Both the position numbers and the translations under genes were made by a program. A stretch of DNA of 64,000 nt from Zizania palustris (taxonomy: Eukaryota; Streptophyta; Magnoliopsida; Poales; Poaceae), in the NCBI GenBank assembly GCA_019279435.1, contig JAAALK010000286.1:49362289-49426288 (forward strand), written 5' to 3'. The notes under the pieces are model-generated. The model saw only the letters and a list, made by a program, of their open reading frames with translations. It searched no databases and was not told the DNA's origin. This document shows, piece after piece, positions 45,339 through 57,565 of the stretch. Position 1 is the stretch's first letter; every line of letters starts with the position of its first letter.

Positions 45339-48300
45339 TCAATAATTTACAGTTGCTTTGATAGCGTCCAGGACCTGTGACATATTTGCATTAGAGCTGC
45401 AAGCCAATCATAATGCACTAAAAGATCCATGGTTAGGCCATCCATCAGTCATTACCTTGTTCTTTGTGGGCATGTAAAATGTTTCATAAACAAGAGGAAA
45501 TGGAGTGTCCAGGCCACATACTCTTGCTACGGGCGCTTCTAACTGCAACAGAACAGTTTGCGAATATCAAATATGACCACATGAGCTTCAAGACTTAATG
45601 TAACCAAGAATTGAATTTGTGGTTGAAAGAGCTGGAAGATCAGGTGTACCCTTTGGAAGCAGCGCTCAGTAATGGATGCAGCAATTTCAGCACCAAACCC
45701 TCCGGTGATTGGAGCCTCATGGCTAACCTGTCGTAGTATTTCAGTTTTCAGATAGGAATTGACTGTGATGATGGAATGAATGCAGGTGCAAATCGCTAAC
45801 TTACGAGAAGCTTTCCTGTCTTGCTGACAGAGGCTTCTACTGTTTCCTTGTCCCATGGAATCAGTGTTCTTAGATCTATGAGCTCACATGATATTCCATC
45901 CTATCATAAACTGGTGTCAGAAAAAGAATTTCATATAAAACGACATTAGTATGAAATTTGAAGTTCACTGTCCTTAAATGGTATGAATACTTCCTCCGCC
46001 TTATCTCAACTCTTTCTCAAATATAAGTCATTTTAGAACTTCTAGGCATTTTTTTCATCTTTTCTTCAATGTTTTCCTTTGTCAAATAAATGCTACCCCT
46101 CTCATAAATAAACGATTCATCTTTTCCAAAGCATAATAAATTAGGGATACAAAAGTCATTTGAGTTGATTTCTTGATTTGTGTGCGCCAGTCTAAAACGA
46201 CATATATAAACAATCAGAGGGAGTAAGAACTATCCTTGGCAATATCATAGTTTCAGGATGATAAGTTTAATGCTTAAAGTGAACTGATCTGTTTTTATAG
46301 ATGGACACATGCATTTTAGACATCAAATTTCTTGTGGTGCTTTGTGCCTTTGCCCACAGAGCATGCTCCATATATACTCAAGTAGTAGTTTTTTCTAACA
46401 CAATATATATAATCAAGTAGTTAACATACTTCCCATCCATATTTGACTGAAATTAAAGAACAAAATTAAGTTTTATTTGGATTCCCCTCGATATATGACA
46501 AGGTAGCTTTCACCATATATTCCATGTTGGCAACATTAACTGAATTTTGTGTTTAAGAATGCATGTAAATAGCTGACCTTTGCCGCAGCTTCACATGCTT
46601 GTTCCAGTACTGCAAGTTGAGCTCCCCAACCAATAAGTGTTATATCATTTCCTTTACGAATCACCTACAAACATGTAGCTCCCCAACTAAGTTACTCCAT
46701 GGACAGAACAATGATTGAATAAAGATATGCTTACTTCTGCCTGAGATAAAGGCAGCATATAATCCTCCTCTGGAACTTCTTCGACAGCCAAGCGGTACAA
46801 CCACTACAAAAATGAGAGGAGCTTATTGGAAGGGACACGAGCATTCTTTCAAATAATATTGCAGTATTGTACAGGAACGATTCCCATGTGATTATGCTAG
46901 CAGTTGGGATATATTTATCCAGCGAGTATATTAATTGAATAGTTTTCCTGTACCTTCGGCTCAAAAAATACAACTGGATTTGGGTCTCGAATGCTAGCCA
47001 ACAGCAATCCCTTGGCTTCACGTGGACTTCGAGGTATGACAACCTGAAATTGTTTTTTCCATTAGCAGGCAGAAAAATAATAACATAAACTCCTATATAC
47101 AACTTTTTTAGAGCATGCAAAAGATTGGATGACAATAAGGAAGAGAACTAGGGTCTAGATATGTTTTATTCAGCCATAGATTAGAAGAGTTTGTTTAGCA
47201 CAAGTAATCTCAGTTAGAGATAAGGTTAAAGATAAGATTTTGTCGCTAGAGATAAGTTAGGATTCTGTAATTAGAGATAAGATAGGATTATGGGATTATT
47301 AGCAGCAGGTATATATACATACATATATATCAGGACATTGTATTAGATTAATCGAGCATAAGGAATAAAGAGTTCCTGCTTCCTGCTTCTACCAAGATAC
47401 AACAGGCCACTCTAACTGTCAAAGCAAGCTAGTTTATCATGTGGTCCTGACATCAAATTAAATAGAGTGCTACAAGTGATTTATTTCTTACTTCCTAGAA
47501 TATTAGGTTCATCTTTTAATCACAACAAGCTCACCTTTCAGCTACAGTAGTATAAATGTTTGGTGTAATACCAATTGAAGTTTTCTTCTTGAGTATGCTA
47601 TTCATTTTTTTACTGTCAATGGATGACAATACATGAAGACAGTATGCTGAAGGTACAAACTTTACCTTAAGGCCAGGAACATGACAGAAGAAAGCCTCTG
47701 GTGACTGTGAATGGTAGTGACCACCATGTCCGACGGCACCATAAGGTGATCGGATAGTTAAACCTAGAAAAGATGGACATTACCACGAAAATTTATCACG
47801 GAATAAACAAAATTGACTGAACAGATGTTTGGAAAAAACCTCCACAGTTAAATTCATTTCCACTACGATATCTGAACTTAGCTGCTTCATTGACAATCTG
47901 CATCGATAGTTGTATGTAATATGTATGATCATTGGCACCAGACATTGATCAAGGATATATAAAACATTGAAACAAAGTACATTGAAACGCACAGCCTCAG
48001 ATACAGAATTGGTCAAGAATTAAAAGTGTTACAACAGACAAAATTTGTAGAAAAGGGATTTAATTGACAATAGTCATGCTAGTAGACACTAGCAATAAGA
48101 AGGTAGGTAGTACTAACTGCAAGTGAAACAATACATGTGGTAGAGCCATACAGCAAAACGATCACTTAAAAGTTCATTCAAGTTGCAAGGAATAAGGGCA
48201 TAGAGAACAATATAGGTAAGGCAAATTCTCAATAAAACCATAAGCATGCCTGGTCAAAAGCTGGAAAAATATAATCAGCAAATTGGATCTCCGCAATAGC

Positions 48301-49531
48301 TCTATTACCCTGCATGATGAGCAAAATCAGAAAAATATTAGAGACTATGTGGTGGCTACATTTTCATTCTTTTCTATCCTAATGCAAAGATGGTATTGGA
48401 AAAATTAAGAATTATAAGAAACAAGGACACAGTTCAGTTGTCTCTTACTCACCATTGCTGCTAGACCAACTGCAAATCCAGCAATTCCCTGTTGAGAAGA
48501 GTGAGGGAAAATGGGGATAGGTTGAAGGCATAAAAAAATGGAATCCTTATGATTAAATGTGATGTTTAGTTTGGTGGGGAAAAGTGTATTCAAATTACCA
48601 ATCTTGGTAGACTGATAATCCGGAAATTCAAATGCTACACTGTATTGTTACAGAAGTTTCCGCAACAGCAAGAATGGCAAGAAGAGATGCACCTGTTCAC
48701 ATAATGGTGTATTAAAGACTCTATTCCTGCCAAATCGATCAGCGAGCCCTGTTGTGCAGCGAAAGACACCACCAAAACTCACATCCTCGCCGAAGACATA
48801 AGAACTGCAAAATGGAAACTATCTTTACTTGACCATACCGCATGCATAGTTTCAACTCAAATTAACTGGAGTTTTGAAAATCAGTTTGTGTGTGAGAACT
48901 ACCCATTGATGGTCCATTATCTACATAGGAGTATTTCAGATGCAACCCTCAAGCATTAACCTGTGTTGTACTGAAATGATTTATGCATTGACATTTGAGA
49001 ATCACATGACAATATCAGCCGCCATTTAATGCCACATATGTCACCCTGAGCATTTGAAATACTATGTGCCAGTTTTTTTTAGCCGACCACAGGATCGGAT
49101 CCGTCGTTACAGGGCACAAAACAAATATGAAATCTGAATTTATAAATTGTAGTTGATATGAAATCTGAATTTATAAATTGTAGTTGTGACATCAGTCAGA
49201 GTGTCAGACATCCCAGGCTCAAAACATGCCAAGCAAGAAATTCAAGTACTGGACCACAACCACCAGCCATTCAGACTTCTGAACAAACTGAGTAAAGAGT
49301 CAAGAACCGGAGCAGCTGGTCCTTGGGCGGAGCTCACCGGGGGTCACTGTCGAGGGCGATGTGGAGCGCCTGGTTGATGGCCGTGAAAAGGTTCACCGCC
49401 TTTCCCCCTCCCCCTCCCGCTCCTCCCTCCTCCCTCGCCGCTACTGCCGCCGCCGTGTAGCCCCTTCTCCTCCCGATCCCCGCCGCCGCCCTCTTCCAAC
49501 TACCCAGCTCCCTCAAAAACCTCGCCGCCAT
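45339..49531 (-). CDS. BCKDHB: Branched-chain 2-oxoacid dehydrogenase E1-beta subunit, mitochondrial
   Basis: Subunit of the thiamine-diphosphate E1 enzyme that decarboxylates the 2-oxoacids of Leu, Ile and Val in the mitochondrial matrix; works with E1-alpha, E2 and E3. Thirteen exons (- strand): 49338-49531, 48693-48804, 48453-48488, 48250-48309, 47840-47897, 47666-47763, 46954-47043, 46735-46803, 46578-46664, 45805-45900, 45650-45727, 45456-45542, 45339-45374; 1101 bases, 366 residues, all phases consistent. The first ~50 residues (MAARFLRELGSWKRAAAG..., Arg-rich, Gly-rich) fit a mitochondrial presequence. Then come SYVFGEDVSFGGVFRCTTGL, GIAGFAVGLAAMGNRAIAEI, the phosphate/cofactor-side GAVGHGGHYHSQSPEAFF, FFEPKWLYR, SHEAPITGGFGAEIAASI and the terminal KNKVLDAIKATVNY. 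Intron 4 starts GC rather than GT; the others are GT-AG. The ATG at 49531 is preferred over the open upstream frame because family homology and the presequence begin there. Confidence 0.94.
47162..47394. mobile_element. Solo LTR in an intron of the E1-beta gene
   Basis: A 233-base A/T-rich segment starts TGTTTTATTC, ends GCTTCTACCA, and has a perfect AGATA duplication on both sides (47157-47161 and 47395-47399). It has repeated AGAGATAAG motifs and no internal region, which is what remains after LTR-LTR recombination. It lies in the 47044-47665 intron. Confidence 0.75.
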
Positions 49532-51505
49532 GAACAGAACCCCGCGAACAAAGCAAACTGTTGTGCCGCTCTGGTCCAAGAATCGATCGGCTTCTCCGCC
49601 TGCCGCCGCAGCCGAAGTAGGTGGAGCAATTCTTGGCTGCTTGCACAGGCAGCGGTTCTGCTGGCGCTGGGAACGACGTGGACTCGGGAGAGATAAGCTG
49701 TCCACGCGGAGGCTGCATCAGTGTTAGAGACGTGCCCGCCTCCAATAGCCCGGGAAGAGTGAAGGATCCGAGACCCGGTAACACGAAGATGCTTTTAAAT
49801 TACTCGTTTATCGACGGCTAATATTAGTTAGATGTCTTTTTAATTTCATACTTATGAATTTAATTTCATGTTGCATCAACCAGTAAATATAATTTATAGA
49901 ACATCTACGCAATGTAAATTAATAAAATTTATGATTCAGTAAAGTAGTTTCTGTAAATTTTATGACAAAAGTTCTACGCCGAAAGTGTTGTTTAAAGATA
50001 AATAGTATGATCCCGAACAAATAAAATTTCTGGATCGGTCATAAGTATCACCGTTACACGTGCAGTGCATCTTAGAGCAATTTTAGTAAATTTTTTGTGA
50101 GAAATTTACTGTTTTAAGATGAAGAACATGATCCCACATAAATAAAATTTCTTTGCTACTCCTGCAAAATAGCACTGCCATATGTGCACTATAAATTAAA
50201 AAAAAATAGTAACATGGAAATAGAATGTATACGAGGGTCAAGTTGAGTCACTCGCTGTATAAAAGCTTTGTTTGGTTTAATAATCTCTAATTGTAATAAT
50301 TGTAGGTGATTATCATGATTCAATACAAAAGATCCAAACCACTAAAACGCAAATTGTTATGACAGATAATATTTAATTACACTAAATGTGCATTACCTAC
50401 GATCCTTCGCACAAACCCTGCAGGATCCTAAAATCTCTAACTACGTTAATCCTTATAACACAGTTTTTAGAAATTACAGTATTTCAAAAACTACATTATA
50501 TTATGTTCATGACAATACCACAGTTTATAATACCACAGTTTTGGAAAAAGTGTTTCATACCAAAGTTTTCAATAGTGTAGATTGAGTGCAATACTTATAA
50601 TACTACAGTTTAATTTACATAGATTTCAGATAGAGTTGTTAAACACCTTTTAGTATATAATACTATAGTATTACTTAATACTACAGTATTGCTTCCAAAA
50701 CTACAAAAAACTTTGTTCCCAAACCTAGCCTAAATTATAGTCACTGCACAGAACTGCAGCAACGGTAGGAGCCGTGCTTATGGAAAGAGGAGAATCGGGA
50801 TTTAGAGGAGAGGAAGAAGAACGTGCTTCCTACACCAAATGGTGGATGGGTAGGCAGGGCAATAGCGGGAAAGAGGGAGAAAAGGCGTAGTCAAAAAAAA
50901 ACGGAAAATAGAAATAGGATACACGAGTGAGACCTACTTTTAGAGTGGAGAAGAAACAATTTAGGATGTCACTATATATAGGGATTTAGATAGGAGATCT
51001 ATCGGAACACGATTTTTAAAGTATAAACATCAATTTTAGCTATAAGGTCCGTATCTTCATTAGAGCATCCAAGAGATGCTCTAAATTACATATAGGGATC
51101 ATTCTAAATTATATCTCATCATAAAAATTAATTAATCCACAATAGTTTTCCTATAATTTCGATCCTTATTTTTAAAATCCTACAAATATAGTTTATAATA
51201 TATAATAATTTTGAGTAAAACTATGATGCATTCAAATATATGTATTGTCCAACCTATAACAACAGGTACAGAAAAAAATAATATACATGCAAGAGAAAAA
51301 TGTGTGCAAATGAAAATAGAGACTCAACAAATTAATCATATATTTGAGAGAGATGAATGGTGATTTAAGGAATGAATTAGGAAAGGAACTTATTCATAGA
51401 AACTTTCGGAGCTTCATTTTTCACAAAATACCTAAATTCAAATTTAAGTATGTAATTTATGGTCTTACCCACCCCATCGTCTGCACTGCCTTCGGCCTCC
51501 CACGG
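49532..51505. other. E1-beta upstream region and repeat-derived intergenic DNA
   Basis: The first ~250 bases should contain the E1-beta 5'UTR and promoter. At 50270-50730, TTTGTTTGGTTTAATAATC and a distal CTTTGTTCCCAAACCTAGCC suggest a MITE with internal TACTACAGT repeats. At 51060-51460 the GAGCATCCAAGAGATGCTC palindrome marks another repeat. No gene seen. Confidence 0.4.
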
Positions 51506-52224
51506 GAAATTTAACTATTTGCCACCCTCTTCGTTGCCACCTCTTCAAATGCCACCCTTTTCGTTGCAATTAATTTTTTGCCACTCTCTTCGTGAGCCAA
51601 TTAATTTTTTGCCACTCGGTGTCCAGTCACTTGCCACGTCATCCGCCACATCAAATTTTTGCCACCTCACGCCGCCATGTCACCTCTTCTTCCTCCTTTT
51701 CTCTCCCCAAGCCAAGCCGGCCACCGCAAGCGCCTCCGCCCGCGCGCCGCCGCCCCCGCTGCCGCCTCCGCCCCGGCGCCCGCGCGCCTCCGCCCTCGCC
51801 GCCACCGTGCCCGCACGCCGCCGCCCCCGCGCGCCTCCGCCTCAAATGCGCGGGCGCAGGGGCGGCGGCGGTGGGGGCGGCGGCGCGCGGGCGCGGTGGC
51901 GGCGAGGGCGGAGGCGCGCGGGCGCAGGGGCGGAGGCGGCAGCGGGGGGCGGCGGCGCGCGGGCGCGGCGGCGGCGGCGGCGCGCGAGCGGAGGCGCTTG
52001 CGGTGGCCGGCTTGGCTTGGGGAGAGAAAAGGAGGAGGATGAAGAGGTGACGTGGCGGCGTGAGGTGGCAAAAATTTGATGTGGCGGATGACGTGGCAAG
52101 TGACTGGACACCGAGTGGCAAAAAATTAATTGGCTCACGAAGTGAGTGACAAAAAATTAATTGCAACGAAGAGGGTGACATTTGAAGAGGTGGCAACGAA
52201 GAGGGTGGCAAATAGTTAAATTTC
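51506..52224. mobile_element. 719-bp near-palindromic inverted-repeat (foldback) element
   Basis: The left half starts GAAATTTAACTATTTGCCAC and the right half ends with its reverse complement. The match continues inward through TTTGCCACTC, GTCCAGTCACTTGCCACGTC and CCAAGCCAAGCCGGCCACCG, leaving a GC-rich centre that is itself partly mirror-symmetric. Both strands therefore encode nearly the same spurious peptides. There is no transposase. The AAATTT at each end is self-complementary, so the target duplication cannot be told from the terminal repeat. Confidence 0.75.
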
Positions 52225-52231
52225 GGCTCCC

Positions 52232-52590
52232 AGCACGCCTCCCTCACCCTCTACTGCGTCGGCCTCGGGAAAGGGTCGCCCAGCGAAGGCTCCTCACCGC
52301 CGACAGGAAGCTGCTCGGTGGCAGGCCCATGTGCGGCGGCGCGCGAGCGCCACAAAGGCTATGTCTCGGTCGTGCTGCTCACCCTCTACGGCGCTGGCCC
52401 CGGGGAAGGGGTTGCCCACCGGAGGCTCCTCACCGCCAGCAGGAATCTGCTCGGGGAGATACTGAAGCAGTCTCCTCACCGCTTAAGGCCAAATTTTAGT
52501 GGAACAAGGTCCATCCACGGAAATGGAGTGCCATTCTCATTTCAGGTGAACAATCCTCGGTTCCTCTCACGCCTTGTTTGTGCAACTACA
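52232..52590. repeat. Right copy of the ~370-bp duplicated segment
   Basis: Matches 2341-2715 from CACGCCTCCCTCACC through CGCCTTGTTTGTGCAA with scattered differences. Here it continues (52591-52690) into further GC-balanced sequence that may show what lies in the gap beyond the first copy. It starts immediately after the foldback element. Confidence 0.65.
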
Positions 52591-55500
52591 GTCTACAGGA
52601 CACGTATCTCCCCCGCAGCCCAGTGTGGAGCGAGCTCGTACTCACGGAGCAAGAACCGGGAAACTTGCTCAAAGCTGCCCTAAATAATCAGCTATATATG
52701 CAACTGATCTAAATGCATCTTGTCATGTCTCTTGTAAGCTGTAAGTCATACACTCATACATCGCAGATAATACTGGTAAATGTTGTTCGCCTTCAGTACA
52801 AGCATGTCTCAGAACCTTTTTTTTTTTTTGCAAAGCATCAGCAACTCTGCTTGCTGCCGGTACAGAGATGCATGTGCATGTCTCTATTCTGGCAATGTAA
52901 AAAGGCATATTATTCTCATGCAAGCTACCTAAATTACAAGTTTAAATCATGTACTGTTTATATTATGCATGTACTGCTAACTTGCTTGATATGTGGTTAC
53001 CCTAGAACAAAAATGGTCGTCATGATCATCACGACACCAAAGGCTTGTGTTAGACGAAGCTGCCGAGATGACGCCCTTGACTTCTTCGATTGATATATGG
53101 TTCTTTGGATGTGTTGTTGCTGAGCTGCTTTTTTGGCTAGGTAAAAGCTCTTCTCTTTATGGTTCAGTCATTACAGTAACATCCTGATAGTAGTGAACTT
53201 CTACTAAATTTATCCTTCTATTTTACAATTTTATTAGCCTCTGTTCCAGAGAAAGTGTTGTGGACTAGCTTGTTGAGATAATCAATGTATGTAATTAATA
53301 GAAATTTGTTATGGAATTACTATAAGATTTCCAAAGGAACTGAACAACAATAATTTATGGGGTGTGTTTGGTGCTGATCAGCTTCCACACTGAGTTTTAT
53401 GGGGGTGCTTTATAATTCTAGGTATTTGGTTGCTGTAATTTTGTTTTTGGATTCTACTGTTCTTATTGTTGCAACCTGGAAGGGGCATGGTATTGTGTTT
53501 CGGGGATTTAAGGCAGATGATATGAACGTGCAGTAGTCATTTTTTGGGGAAAATTTTTCACGTGTAATTATAATTTTCAAAAAATTTCTACATGCCACTA
53601 TCAATGACTATGATGGTTTCTATCTGTCGGTGACACACCCGTTGTCAGTGACTGTGACGGTCTCTAATCTGTAAGTGACACACCGATAAAATATTGACAA
53701 ACCGTAAAAATTGTAATAGATATTTGCGTGTATATATATATATATACTATAATGGATATATGATTTGCAATTATCTTGAATGTTATAAAGTTGTACGTGC
53801 CATTTATTGTATCACTTATTAGTTATTTTATGGCAATGATGATGATTTTTTTAAAAAGACTATGTGGCATGTCTTTGTTAGAAAGCCAAATAATTATTTT
53901 TTTTAGAAGGCTTCAAAGGACTAATTTTGATTGAATGTCATGTGTTAGGGACGTGATACGAGGATTTTCTAAGAGGTCACTCATCCTAGTACTATTCTCG
54001 CTTGAGCATACTCAATGTCGGAGTTTTTATGGGATCCGGTGCGGCAACAATGATAATGGGATATGTGATATGTAATTATTTTGAATGTTGTAAGTTATGC
54101 ATGCCATTTAATTGTATAATTTATTTTCTTTGATGATGAAATTATGTTCTATACAATCATATTATTACAATGATCCTTGCAATGAGGCTACATTTGTTAT
54201 TTGCATCGTATTTGTGTCTTACACCTTTCTTTTCAAAGAATGCTGTTTTAGCCCGATGTCACAACACTTTAAGCCAAGATTTTCTTGAATGCAAAAAAAA
54301 GGTCTCTGCATTGTAATTCTTTAAGCATGAGTTTTGGAAATAAAACATGAGCAAGATGATTTGCTATAAAGGAAGTTTGTGCAATTCTTTTAGCTTAGAT
54401 ACTCGTAGCTAGGATGTTTGCTATAAGCAGATGCAAATATTGTGGCTAACATACTTCAAGCTAGCATGCTTGTTAGATGATTGTGTTTCACATTATAATT
54501 TGTTACATGTTGTATATATGTTTATATATTGGATACATGTTGCAATCAAGTTTCTAATTGAATATCATCATCGTACAAGTATTTGAACTAGATGTGAATT
54601 AACAAGTAGGTCATGTGTACACTGTTTTTAGAGTATTTCTCTCTCTCTATTGTTTTACAATTATATTTTATTATGTATTATGTATATATATTTTTAAAAC
54701 ATTATGATGATATTTTAATCCATAGCAATGTATATGGACATGCATACAACTAGTCTGTGTATAAAAATAAGTCTAACCAACTTTAACTTCTTCGATTCAT
54801 AATCCATTTGCAATTAATTCTCTCGGATTCTCTTCCTATCAAAACTATATATATATGCATATACAGTGCGTTCTCGATATCTTTTTTATATATTTCTCCT
54901 TTTCCTGACTATTACAGTATATTATTCTTGAATTGCTAATTTTGTTATAGATTAGTTATAAATGCTATTCTATATCACGTGTGTAGAATGTTATTCTACA
55001 CCAACGTGAATGGGGGTCGGGATTGGGTGGAGCGTGGGGGCACGCTGGATGAGATGGGTACAATTGGGTTAATCGATGTAGAATAGCATTCAACATCCAT
55101 AGTATAGAATAGCGTTCCCGATAGATTAGTTTTTTTATTGTCAAATATCATGAGGACGTGATTAATATAAGAGCTATATTACTGTACGTCCATTTCTCTT
55201 AAGAGATAATATTTAATATTAATTAGTATTAAAAATAAAAAAAAATACTTGATGACTAATAGATAATTAGAAAATAAGCGTAAAAATTTGGAAAATATGT
55301 GTAGAAAATTGAAAGTTGACGCGGAAAATTGGAAAGCATGTAGAGGTAATATGTCACTATCTTTAATCCTAACCACTAAATAAAAAATGAACAATCCACA
55401 ATATTTTTAGTCTACCGTAAAATATGCCTAATATCAATACATCAATTATGTTACAACGTTTCGTTTAGTTAGTTTTAGGAATAAGTCTAGTTTACCCTGA

Positions 55501-55600
55501 AGTATTACCCTATAGACGAAAGTTGTCCCTAACATAAAAATCAAGCTCTTAACCTCTAAAACTATTCTAAACCGATGAAAAAACCTCCGAGACGGTTTAC
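52591..55600. other. A/T-rich intergenic DNA, no gene seen
   Basis: Contains a T-run at 52818-52830, the MITE at 53545-53725, a TA microsatellite near 53733-53746, and a mirrored GTAGAATG(T/C)TATTC motif pair around 54985-55115 that suggests a small inverted-repeat element. No exon or RNA gene was recognised. Confidence 0.4.
53545..53725. mobile_element. Small MITE, family copy 3
   Basis: TTTTCACGTGTAATTATAAT on the left mirrors AATTGTAATAGATATTTGCG on the right. The inside repeats GTGACACACC(C/G) and contains GTCAGTGACTGTGACGGTC, related to the copies at 27124 and 31470. Confidence 0.5.
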
Positions 55601-56504
55601 TTTAGTGGTTTTGATGACTTGTCGGTGCACGTTAGAGGTTTCGCTGACATGGCGGTCCATGTTGGCGGTTTTGCTGACGTGGTGGTCCACGTGGCTGCAT
55701 GCTGCATTCTGAGCAGTGGGACTTACTTGTCATTCTTTCTTTTCTTTTTTATTATCATTTTCCTTTTCTTTTCTTTTCTTTCTTCTTCCTCTTTCTTTTT
55801 CCTAATTCTTCCTCTCCCTATTGCATGTCCCTGCATATCTGAATGCCCTCGCCAAGGTGCCAACCCCATGCTGCTCACGTCGTGGCGCCCCTGTGTGGCC
55901 CGCTTCCCCCCTGTCGCCCCCAAGCGACCACACCGCCACCCCCGTGGCACCCCCTCGTCGCCTCGAGCGCCCTTGCCGTTGATACGCACGAGGCTAGAGC
56001 GAGTGGAGCTATCGAGGTGTGTGTTACTGCCAGGGCACAATGGGCAAGCTAGGGCAGGGACGCCCTTTCAGCGGCCGGTGGCTCCAGTGTGACAAACCAC
56101 AACTGCGAGGGGCGCCGCGCGGGCACCATGCGACTGCCGGGGAGCATGCAGGCCGGTGAGGCATAGTCGCGAGCATTGTGGGAGAGCATGAGGCGCGACC
56201 ACGGGCACCGTGAGGAAGCGCATGGGCGCGAGCGCTACGCGACTGCAGGGAGCGCGTGGACGCCATGCTACTATAGCCTACAGGGTAGCGCACGGGTGCG
56301 GAGGAGAGCACGGGTACGGAGGAGCTAACAGGCGAGGGCCGTTCGCGGGTGCCGCGGGAGTGCGTGTAGGCGTCGCATGGTTGTGGTGGTGCGACGACGT
56401 GACGCAAGAAGGCAGCAGCGTGGCGCGGTGACCACGGCGGATCGGTGGCTAGAGGAGGAGAGAGGAAGAAAAAAGAAAGATAAGGGGAGAGAAATAAGAA
56501 TGGG
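55601..56504. other. Unassigned sequence with a short tandem repeat
   Basis: At 55622-55692 a ~33-base unit (GTCCATGTTGGCGGTTTTGC-type, ending GACGTGGTG) is repeated about 2.3 times. Next come a TTTTCTTTTC tract and GC-rich DNA with open frames on both strands that have no recognisable domain. Confidence 0.35.
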
Positions 56505-57565
56505 TTTTTTTGAGAGAGAAGAAAGGGCTGCGAAGAGCCCCTCCCCATTTCCATTAGAGAAATGAGACCGAACAAAGTTTAGCAGACACACACCACCAAC
56601 AACTAGCCCTAAAAAGACCGACCCGAACCGACAAAAGATTTTAGAACAGTCCGAGAGGCACAGAACAAAGTACCAACACAACCAACATAACCACAACACA
56701 ACCACAAAATACATCCGTAGATCACAGTCAGCAAGTTAACCCATTACAAGACACTTTATTTTTTCATCCTCAGACCCCTGGTAGCGTTCGCATCAAGATC
56801 CAGCCATGTGCCTTCGAAAAGACCTCATTTGCTAGATGCTCGAGAAGGTGCACCGCCAGCGCCAGTTCTTTTGCCCTTCCCTCCGACTTCTGTAATACAG
56901 ACCAAGAGGAGATCCAAAAGCATATTGAATTAATGAAGATCAGAGGGTCAGCAAACGTTTTATTCCTAAAGCACACATCATTCCTGCTTTTCCAGATACT
57001 CCAAAAAACCGCAGCCAGGCCCACACCAGCCACTCGTTTAGCATTTTTGCCCAGATTGTTGAACCACACCTTCCACACATGATCAAAGCTATGAAAAGGG
57101 CCAATGTTAAAGCAAATTTTCAACACCCTCCAGATAAACCTAGCAATGTCACACTCAAAGAATAAGTGGTTTACTGATTCAGTTTTACTATAAAAGGAAC
57201 AACCCAGTACACCCCCCTTCCAGCCTCTTTTCATCAGGTTATCTTTCGTGAGAATCTTATTTTCCTTGCCAAAGTCAAGAAAATCTTAACCTTCGGGGGA
57301 TCTTCAAATCCCAAATCACATTTTTGTTTTTAACCATGCCGTGAGTCTTCAGAGCGAAGTAAAAAGATTTCACACTGAACAGACCATTCTTGGACAAGGT
57401 CCAAAAGACAGAATCCTTAGCATCAGTCAGTGTGACATTGTTACATATTCTTTGAAGTTTGGTCCAGGATCTAAGTCTGTCCCCCATTAAATCTCGGCGA
57501 AACTTAATACAAGTCCAACCTTTTCTCAGCACTTCAGCCACAGTAACCCGTTTAGAAAAAGTAAC
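56505..57565 (-). mobile_element. LINE 3' end, interrupted by the Sirevirus insertion
   Basis: Minus-strand frames give the C-terminal part of a LINE protein: DSVFWTLSKNGLFSVKSFYF and WDLKIP (57275-57541), then FYSKTESVNHLFFECDIARF and VFWSIWKSRNDVCFRNKTF (56770-57234), the zinc-binding region after the reverse transcriptase. A frame change between the blocks shows inactivity. The 3'UTR ends in an A-run (T-run at 56505-56511 on the plus strand). The upstream part is cut off at 57565 by the LTR element and should resume beyond the right edge. Confidence 0.75.

Noticed and set aside
51459..52247. Large Ala/Arg/Pro-rich proteins on both strands
   Set aside because: The same peptide appears on both strands because the DNA is palindromic; transposon, not gene.
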